Assembly (NCBI GenBank): GCA_030248215.1
Contig: JASANG010002376.1
Coordinates: forward strand, 1 to 64,000
Length of the DNA stretch: 64,000 nt
Source of the DNA: Enoplolaimus lenunculus
Lineage: Eukaryota > Nematoda > Enoplea > Enoplida > Thoracostomopsidae
Direction: 5' to 3'
The notes under the pieces were generated by a model. That model saw only the letters and a list, made by a program, of their open reading frames with translations, did not search any database and was not told where the DNA came from. The position numbers were made by a program, and so were the translations under genes. Position 1 is the first letter of the stretch, and the number at the start of each line of letters is the position of its first letter. Below are positions 55,576 to 64,000 of this stretch, piece by piece.

Positions 55576-58200
55576 ATGGCACAAATTGAAACCTTTAGCA
55601 ATACACGCTCAGACAATTTTAGAACAATATGTTAGTATAATATACGCCAATTTTTGTGTAATTTTCGAATGCGAAAATTATCAACACCGAAAATACCAGA
55701 AAACTCCGGTGAAAAAATACCAGATTTATTACCGGAACCGGATAGTGCAAAACACCGGATACCCCTACCAGGAACAGGAATTCTGGTTGCACCGTGGCCT
55801 AAACCTAAACGTCTAATCTCAGCCCTAAAAGTCTGTCTAAATCAGCTATAAAACAGCGTCGCAAAATTGAATACAACCAAACTAGTAACCTTTAACGAAA
55901 ACATCCATGTCTAAACCAAGTATAAGTGGCTCATAATTTGTTACGTTACTACCAATTGCAACATCAACCATTAACACAAGCCGTTGACTGTTGTTATGAA
56001 GCTTGTCGGCAAATTGCGGTAGTTCCTGAAATTAAAGACTGTATTTTCCGATTTGTGATCAATATGTAGCACCTATCACCAGTAGCAGTGATTTTCGAAA
56101 ACAGTCCAGAACAGCGAGTTGAAAATAGTTCTAATTTTCAGCATAACATTGACAAATTGTTACAAAAGTTTCCATAACGGCTGCCGAACGAATATTAACC
56201 GTTGTTAGAAATGTTTGTCAACGGCGGCACAAAATCTTTTACAGACCACGGTTATAACGAGATGATTTTGAAAACGAGGTTGTGATAGTCGTGGTCTGTA
56301 AGAGATTTCTCTTATATCCCAGAGCTATTAGGAATAATTCGCATAGATAATGGACGTCACGTTAATATTTCCTACTTAAACGGCCCAATTCGCTTGGTTG
56401 AAAACCCTATACTACGATGTTACGTGCTACGTACAGTTAAGAATGCTTCTACTAGAGTCACAGGTGTTTATGATTATCGTTCGCCTATAATTGCTTGACG
56501 CTCGAGCTACGTTATGTGCTGTTGATGTTCATTATCTGCGATCTATAGAGCAATATAACACTAATACCTCGTCTACGTATTTATAAAAATCTTACGGTAA
56601 GTACCTTGAAATTTTGGCCAATCGTAAAATCCTTATAAGCGTCCATAAAATCGATATCAAAATACATGACATCCAATGGAATTTTAGCAGTCATTGTTCG
56701 GTTATAAACTGCAATAGCTTCATTCAAATTTTTGTACCTGTAAATATGATACATATATATGCAAGCATGCTTCTAAAGTTCAGACCCGTCCAAAAACAGG
56801 TTCCGAGCTAAATGTATAGGCTTAAGCTTGCCAGCCAATGTATTGAACAGGGTCTTAACAGAAGTATACTAAGCATGCCTGCTTAATTGTTTAAGCTTAC
56901 TTAAATACCACGTGAGTTACGGACACTCGTAATCCAATGTGCGCCTTAATAGAATAAATTTTCATGTGTTTATGTTTCCGAAAAATTTCGCTTCAATGAA
57001 CTCTTCCAACATTGAATATTTTCTATTTCATCTCAAATCCTGATTCAAACCAAGATTCAAACCCCTGGCTGTAGAGTGAAATACTGCCGCCTTATTTTCT
57101 GAGGCACGTCAGCCAATACAGCCGGTGCGGCCGCTTATTCGCCAATGACCTCCTTGGCTTAAACTTCAACGAGAGCCTAAAAAGAATTTGGTGCAGGTAC
57201 GCTACAGTGACGTCCTACTATGCGAATATAAACCTTGTATAACTTATATTTTGCAAATGTTCAGTGCGTAGGTGATTGGTCGCGCAAGTAGTAACAATTG
57301 CTCGCATAAGTACTGGTTTGGCGTGCAGTAAGCATTGGCTAAGCACACATCGCCGTATTTGCTATACTATATAGCTCAAACTGAATCGTTCAAATCACGT
57401 GTGTCAATGCAAACGCCAGTGTCAGAACAGCTGGACGGTGTACCGTACCTAATCCAAGAATTCTGTGATAGAACAATTTTTCATTTGTTTCTATAAATCT
57501 TCCTTCCTGTTCTACCAACGTTTCCTGATTACGGCTTCGCCGTGAACAACATACCCCAAAAACATACCCGTATCGAGATAGCTGAAATCCCATACCCCAT
57601 CGAGGCGGTAGGGACGGCTTTCCGATCAACGAGCTGTACTGCGCCACTACATGATCGGGACCAGGCCCAAGGAATACATGAATGCTAATTGTGCCGCCGA
57701 GAATTCTGTACGTAAGCGCGTTTGGATCAGGCTGTAGAGCGAAATTCATTGGATACGTGCTGTCCATAAAGACTCCATAAGCTTTGGATGACATATCGAA
57801 ACCTACAAAATAGAGAATTATTATCATACGATTTCGACTAAATATAATAGAAACTCTAAAACTATTTAAAACAAATATTAGTCGCAGCAAGGTCGTAGTC
57901 AAAAAGGGGATTTTAAAAGCCAACTCCAGACCCCATTTGGGATTATTTACAGTGGATTTTAGATTTGGTTTCAGTTTGCAACACAAGAAACGCTCAAATC
58001 GAAACGTTTATGGAACTACAACTTTTATGCAAACATTGAACTTATAATTCAAAAGAGATAAAGCAAGTTTAATGATGTTGCATGTGATACTGACCCATCC
58101 CTAAATGAGGGGGGTGTACATCGAAAACGCAACACTTGCTGGTACATCTTGTACCATGATCAGATCAGGTAGTGAAGTACTTTTGCCTACGTTGCAAAAA

Positions 58201-58266
58201 AGTTTGCGTAGTCCCGTAGAGCCTATTTCGGAGAGAGTCAATTTGACTCACCATTTTTTTGCAGTG
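58201..58266. mobile_element. Half copy of the fold-back MITE (right arm)
   Basis: Mirror of 49152-49219. The terminal CACTGCAAAAAAATGG is intact here, while the left arm reads CACTGGTCAAAAAATGG. Confidence 0.7.
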
Positions 58267-58827
58267 TAGGAGTGCAAATAGGTTCATAGTCTAAATTTAA
58301 ATTGTTGATATTTCATCCGTTGCGAACTTGAGCCATACTAGAACAAAAGTGTAGCCTGCATTTTATTTTGAGAGGGTATATGTACAACTATACGTGTGTA
58401 CTTTTTGGACTGAGCGCGAGTCCGTACCCAAGGGGCTTGCTCCTCAGAAAATTTTCAAGTATGCCCGTCTTGAAAAATATTTAGCACGAATACAACCAAG
58501 CCGCGCTGGCTACTGTCGTGAACGACCGTAATGAGCAAATAAATATTTCTGTTCAAGTGAACGCTTAATTCAAATTTACCCAAGTAAAATGGATGACTTC
58601 CGTATAAATTATCCAATGTCCCAGTCGGGGCTCGATCTCGCGCAAACAACGCGAACTGTTTCCAACTGAAATTGCGTTTCAATGTTTGGTGTTGAATTTC
58701 ACCAATTCCATAGACACGATCGGTCGGCACGTAAGTCGTTAGTTGAATGTACTGATTGGCAAATGTGAAACCTAGAAAAACAAAGGAAAACTTTAGTTGC
58801 TTTCAAATCTTCTTGACCCCATCTCTA

Positions 58828-59098
58828 TTAACCCCTTCTCGCATTGAGTTGCCTGTAGGCAACTCAGCGCAGTGTATATACGTTAAATAGTATATATCGC
58901 ACTGTGTTTAACAATTGCAACACGTATACATAGTACTAAATCACCACAAGACGTGACAGCCCCCTCGGGCTTGAGCGTCAAGCTCCTATAGCTGAGTGGT
59001 GATGGTATACGCCTCCCACTCCAGTCACTGGAGTTCGAATGCTAGCATAAAAGTAGGTCTCAGGTGAAATAGAAAATATTCATGTGAGAAAGGGTTAA
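58828..59098 (+). mobile_element. Mirror copy of the piggyBac-like MITE at 48294
   Basis: Same TTAA-flanked element in the right palindrome arm. Confidence 0.78.
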
Positions 59099-59583
59099 AA
59101 ACTCCCTGTTTTACAGAGCACATCTTACCAGGTATTCCACGTGTATCGAACAATACGGCGCCGTTTGATTTTCGTACGATTGCGAAACCAAACGGGTCAC
59201 CGTTCATTTGGATCTCGTACAAATTGGATGGTTGTGGAACGTTGCTGCATAAAGTAAAAAATATACTTTTACATTCTACAATAACTTACGTACACCTTGT
59301 CACAGTTTATACAAAGTATAGGGTTTATGTCGGCAGGTTTTTTTGAGAAAATATAACTTAAAATATGTTAATGTAAACCCACGGGCGTCCTCACGAGAGC
59401 ATTGGGGTTGCGTGTCTCCTAAATTTGGCTGGTGCTTCAGCAAAATTGACTCGGTTTAAAAGTAAACAATCTGAAGTTTCAATTGTAGGGCAGTGCCAAA
59501 ATTATTCGGTTCCCCCAAACATAAAATTCTGCGCACGCTCCTATATATAAAACTTGCCAATCTCGGTGATCACAACTGCGGTT

Positions 59584-59829
59584 ACACACATAAAATTGTT
59601 TCGGAATTTGTTTAGAAAGTATTCTCTGTTGCAAATCTGAAAAGTTTTTCTGATATGTAAGACAATTTTTCTTAAAGTAACTGGAAAAGGTTTATTTGCA
59701 GACTTCATTTCAAAACCTTTTTAAAAACTTTTCTGTTATAACAGAAATACTTTTCAAGTGCACCTGCTAATTATATTTCTTAAATGCAAGAAATTTTTTC
59801 TTAAATATTAGAAATATTATTTTGAGTGT
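59584..59829. mobile_element. Mirror of the AT-rich MITE at 47559
   Basis: Same element in the right arm. Confidence 0.55.
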
Positions 59830-60000
59830 AGCAATTTCAAAACAAAACTGTGACAGAGATTTGTAATCGCTACATATCTCAAAATTTAAACAGATCAGTT
59901 TATAATTGTGGATTGACGAAAAGTACTGGTCATTAACGGAATATTTGGCAAAGAACCATTTTATAAAGTATATTATAGATACTCAGTAAGAATTTTTTCA

Positions 60001-60274
60001 TTAACCCTTTCTCACATGTATATTTTCAATTTCATATGTGATGTAAATTTCAAGATGAGATTCGATCCCCAAGTCTCACGGATGGGAGGCGTTTACGATG
60101 ACCACTGAGCAATAGGAGCTTGACGATCGAGCCCGAGGGGGCTCTCACGTCTTGTAGAGATTTTGCTTTGCTCATATATGTTACAATTGTTAAACACAGC
60201 TCACAGTGTAGTGTATTGCTCATACACTATTGTATTTAGTTGCTCATAGTATACTCTATGAGTGAAAGGGTTAA
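60001..60274 (-). mobile_element. Mirror copy of the piggyBac-like MITE at 47113
   Basis: Same TTAA-flanked element in the right palindrome arm. Confidence 0.78.
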
Positions 60275-61377
60275 TAGATTGATACATAAATAATTATATA
60301 CGATTATCATTTTTTTCGCAAGTCGTTTCGATTTTCGGATAGATAATAAACTTTACAAGCCAAGACATTTAGACCCGTAGCCATGATATTTTTCAAAGGG
60401 GGTTGAACCCGATTAGCCTTCGCCATGGTGAACAAAACTTCATTTTCACCTGGTTTTTTTCGCTTTTGAAGCAACTGTTATTGCGACGTGTACATCAGAT
60501 ATAGCATCGATCTATAACAATAAATTCTTATATATTTTAGTTGTACAGCATTTTAGAATTAATTACATTTGGACTGCCTCATATAGCAATTTTGGTATCG
60601 GCTGTATTAACCAATTGGGGTGGGTATTTAGGGGAACAGACAGGAGTCCATACTCCCACAATTTTCGAACACAAAGTACTTCTATAACAGGAGTATTACA
60701 ATGTCTGGATTCTATAAATCGAAAGGTCTCGCATGCGCAAGCAATCCCTTCCTTAAATTTTTGGAAAGACAAGAAATAATGAGATTTCACAAGCTTTCGA
60801 GTAATTTTCCAATATTTTAGCAGTCATTAATTGCATCGTCCACGTTATAATGTCTAGGTGAATGTAAAAAATTGACCAGTCTCTTCAATTCGACTAGGAT
60901 ACAAAACATCACTGTAACTTGAAATTAGAAACAATGCAAATAGTGTGTTCTACCAGTAAGACGTGTCTTGATTCCATAGAAATGATGTCGGGACAGGCGT
61001 CATTTCTTTGTTACAAAATGGAGGATTTGACACAAAATACAAATATACACACATATCTAACACATATTTACAACATATGCACATTTTTGAAACGCCTTCC
61101 GAGGGATTATGCGACAAACAAGCACTGTTGCGTGACCATTGTGACATTTCAAAGCGCCTGTTCAGGGAATTTTGTTTGTCTCCACGGTTCACAAATGATC
61201 TGAGGACACATTAAATATTCCACAATGTGGGCATTAAAGAGCTGGTGCTACGAAAAGAAACGCAATTTTTTACATCCATGCAAACATTGTATAACTTGAA
61301 TGATGCAATTTATATCATGTTGTTCTCTCCGGAATTCAAATCCTAGCTAAACTCCTGTAACGCAGGACAAGCCATTT

Positions 61378-61646
61378 TTAACCCTTTCTCACATGAACAT
61401 TTTTTGTCTCCCTTGAGACCTACTTTTATGCTAGGATTCGAACTCCTGTGACTGGAGTGGGAGGCGTATACCATCACCACTCAGCTATAGGAGCTACGTT
61501 CGAGCCCGAGTGGTCTCTCACGTCTTACGGTGATTTAGTACTACGTATACGTGTTGCAATTGTTAAACACGGTGCGATATATACTATTTAACGTATATAC
61601 ACTGCGCTGAGTTGCCTACAGGCAACTCAATGTGAGAAGGGGTTAA
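61378..61646 (-). mobile_element. Mirror copy of the piggyBac-like MITE at 45740
   Basis: Same TTAA-flanked element in the right palindrome arm. Confidence 0.78.
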
Positions 61647-62843
61647 TATTTACCAATCATTTCTTAAACTGGAAGAATTAATAATTAATAAATATCACCT
61701 AAAAATGGCCCGAGTTATTTATATGCAACGAATAAACACTGAATAAACGTGCGTGATGCGCAGGTCTCTTTGAGGGACCGCTGTCAAAAGTTGGCAGTGG
61801 CAATAGAAACTGTTAGTGATTCCTCAGTCGTCCAAGACCCCTCGAACGAGAAAGACTATGCCTGTGGCATAATTTGCAAGTCAACCGGTTTGCAGTACTG
61901 ATTGCGATTGCCAGAGTTTCTCGAACTTAACTTAATTCAGATACCAGACCAGAACAATTTTTGTAAGACCAAATATAAAGTTCCATGTTTTCCAGCGATC
62001 TATTTTTGTTTACTTTCAATGCAAGAAAAGTCACGTATCCTCATATAATGATTGGATTACTAAAATAGGCTGAGGATTGTGCTAAAGTGAAGCTTTTACT
62101 CTATTAAATTAACACTAGTGTGGGTTGACGGAAACCATTAAACGTGCACAATAGAGGCAATGCCTCCGAATGACCTATCTTTTAACCTAAACGTCTACGT
62201 ATATCAAAAATAAGAATTCTATTAACCTATTAAGACTATCTACGTTCTGTCTTACAGTCACATATACCTAAGACCTCAGAATAAGCTTTATAGGTCCAAC
62301 GAGGTTGTGCTACGCCTACGAAGGACGTGGATCATCCAAAATTAAAATATGTAAAAAAATCAATAAAAAATAACCTGAAAATAAAGCAACGCCTGGTCAC
62401 CGCCAAATAACGACGGGGTTGATTTTCGAATAAGCATCCACATATTATCGCCACTTTGACGGGCGGTGTATCCAGCAAATTTACTGCGATCATTAGCGTC
62501 AAAGATGCAATACGGAGCCCCTGAGACTGGAGTAGGTTGCCACAGACAGCCACGTGATTCACAAGCAGACGCAGTGGCACCACTATCTGGATGGCAATCT
62601 TTTTGAAATCCCAGATCCTTGAGCTGACCCGGTTAAGTAGCCTAGGAATGCGCTCAGAACCAGTACTGAGAGGAAATACTGGTTAAATTGTACCATATTC
62701 AGGTTTTTAAATTTAAAATTTTAAAGAAATGCGTTCAAAATAAAAGTTCATTATATTAGAATTTGCGAAAATCAAGTCGCAGCCTTTACTTGACTGTGGT
62801 CCGAAAACGCAGAAACTGATCGTTACAAGGCGACTGTTTTGGA

Positions 62844-62981
62844 CATTGGCGGATCCAAAGTAAGATACCCCGCCCCGGCCCATGGTCGTTGGCGATTAAA
62901 ATGACGTTTGGCTTCTCCTTCAAGCCTTTGTTTTACTGCTACATTATCGTGGACCCTTTGAAATTTCTGGATTCGCCACTG
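62844..62981. mobile_element. Mirror of the short MITE at 44402
   Basis: Same element in the right arm, upstream of the right GH31 copy; five bases shorter in the interior. Confidence 0.6.
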
Positions 62982-63267
62982 GTTTGGGCGACCCAGGCGC
63001 TTACGATGTAAAGTACTTCAAAATCGCAAAAAATTCTGATAAGTTCCGCATATTTCAAGAAATAAAACGGAACATAAGGTCTGTAGCCAATTCAACTTGC
63101 TAGAGGCTTTTTATAAATTTTCAGGTGTTACAGACAAGGAGTTCTGTTGACAACAAGCAAGGTTGAAAGTCGGAAAACAGCTTCTGATAATATTGTTTTA
63201 ACTACACCTGTAATTATTTTGATAAATTTTGAAATTCGCCACCTTGATTGTTGAAATCATAACCACC

Positions 63268-63688
63268 TGCAGCGTACCGAATAAGAGCGGGCAATAAGAG
63301 TGGGTCCCCAGTTTGAGCCTCAATTAATAGGAGTCCGTATCCCCCATTAAGAGTCCGTAAGCGGATAGAGTCCCTAAACCCTAATTAGAGTCCATAAAGT
63401 TCTAATCATTCCTTATTGTACTGCATCAATGACTAGAGGATCAAATAAACTGAAGTGCGAAACTTTAAAGCGTACTTAAGTTTTGCTGAAAGTTAACATT
63501 CTAAAGTATAACCTTGCGTGATCGCGTAAGCTTTTAATGCAAGGCAAAAAACGTTTAATTCACCGGATAGTCGGGATACCGGATATATATCAGAAGGGCA
63601 GGCGGGATAGGGCCGTAAATAACAAGGGGGGCACCTTCTGGCGAGGCCAAATAAATATCAGTCCCCCCTATTATTCGGGTCACTACAG
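63268..63688 (+). mobile_element. Mirror copy of the MITE at 43692
   Basis: Same element in the right palindrome arm. Its inner end is altered (CTGCAGCGTACCGAATAA), an example of arm divergence. Confidence 0.8.
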
Positions 63689-64000
63689 CAATACTGATGA
63701 TAAACGAGCCTAGCTAGAAAATTTAAATCTGCAAAGAACAGATGCTTATCAAACATTAGCGAATAACACAGACAAGGGGCGTTTAATCGCGTGCATAACC
63801 GAGTTTTAAAGCTAAATTATTCGAATTGAAAAGCAAATGCCGCAAAGTTTAATCCGAAGAGACAAAAGCAACATTTTCATAATCCTGTCATTGGGTATTT
63901 ATGATGTCAGGCCCGTAGCCGTTCAGCCTAATGCTCCGGCAATGAAATCGAGATAAGGAAAAACTTAGCGAAGGAATGGGTAACAATTATTCCAGAAAGG

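Larger units (their letters stand above)
54716..62696 (-). pseudogene. GH31 alpha-glucosidase, right palindrome copy, N-terminal part only
   Basis: Mirror copy of the gene starting at 44691. Exons on the - strand: 62696-62375, 59244-59129, 58771-58580, 57802-57568, 56737-56605, 56025-55890, 54922-54716. It carries signal peptide, trefoil, the GVFMDSTYPM and YFDIDFMDAYKDFT blocks and the nucleophile exon WNDMNEPSNF, and then runs into the palindrome junction. The acid/base exon (KWTGDV) is present only once, in the spacer and on the other strand, so this copy cannot code for an active enzyme as drawn. Exon 1 is 322 bases against 321 on the left because of one extra A before the first trefoil Cys, which shifts the frame. 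Exons 59244-59129 and 58771-58580 read cleanly here (PTDRVYGIGEIQHQ, FALFARDRAPTGTLDNLYG) where the left copy is disrupted. Four inner exons have equal lengths in both copies. It could be a recent duplicate, the other haplotype, or an assembly artefact. Confidence 0.85.
54287..64000 (-). repeat. Right arm of giant inverted repeat (runs off the window)
   Basis: Reverse complement of 43384-53126. Long stretches are identical by eye, for example the two 198-codon open frames spanning exon 49617-49851 and its mirror. Differences are mostly single-base or homopolymer-length changes, with clusters near 47880-48020/59390-59510 and in the early GH31 exons. The 62697-64000 part is the mirrored upstream flank of the GH31 gene and holds two MITEs and no other gene. 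Confidence 0.95.

Overview
The window is metazoan nuclear DNA: AT-rich, with short exons separated by introns of about 0.1 to 4.6 kb, GT-AG splice sites and a dense load of small inverted-repeat transposons. Interstitial arrays of the hexamer TTAGGC (read as CCTAAG on the + strand) match the nematode telomere repeat, so a nematode is the best guess. Species cannot be read from the sequence. I see no bacterial, organellar or rRNA sequence.

Four protein-coding loci were rebuilt by hand from exon homology, splice sites and intron phase. (1) 239-16098, +: an EPS8-family actin/signalling adaptor (PTB, central EPS8 region, coiled coil, SH3), 5' end outside the window. (2) 18453-27342, -: a complete seven-exon PP1-type Ser/Thr phosphatase catalytic subunit, 326 aa, convergent with eps-8. 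(3) 31509-37128, -: a complete five-exon LIN-37 homologue (DREAM/MuvB subunit), 268 aa. (4) 44691-54260, +: a secreted/lysosomal GH31 alpha-glucosidase with signal peptide and trefoil. Its first eight recognisable exons or fewer are repeated head-on as a second, - strand copy at 62696-54716.

The right third of the window is a very large inverted repeat: left arm 43384-53126, right arm 54287 to the window end, single-copy spacer 53127-54286. The left gene runs through the spacer and stops at the junction after exon 54166-54260. The right gene stops before the junction. Neither copy has the C-terminal part, and each copy has its own small coding indels. This is either a real inverted duplication or an assembly join/fold-back.

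Introns and intergenic DNA are filled with non-autonomous elements that sort into families by their ends: hAT-like elements (8-bp target duplications) that carry the TTAGGC hexamers; piggyBac-like elements (TTAA ends, CCCTTTCTC termini) that carry a tRNA-like A box/B box core; GC-rich elements with CTGGCTTCTCCACAGC termini and 5-bp duplications; TA-flanked Tc1/mariner-like MITEs of at least three kinds; a near-perfect fold-back; a tRNA-headed SINE; and one direct-repeat-bounded fossil element at 38580-39948. I did not find a convincing new multi-gene system. The most unusual items are the palindrome, the telomere-repeat-bearing MITEs and the tRNA-bearing piggyBac-like MITEs.
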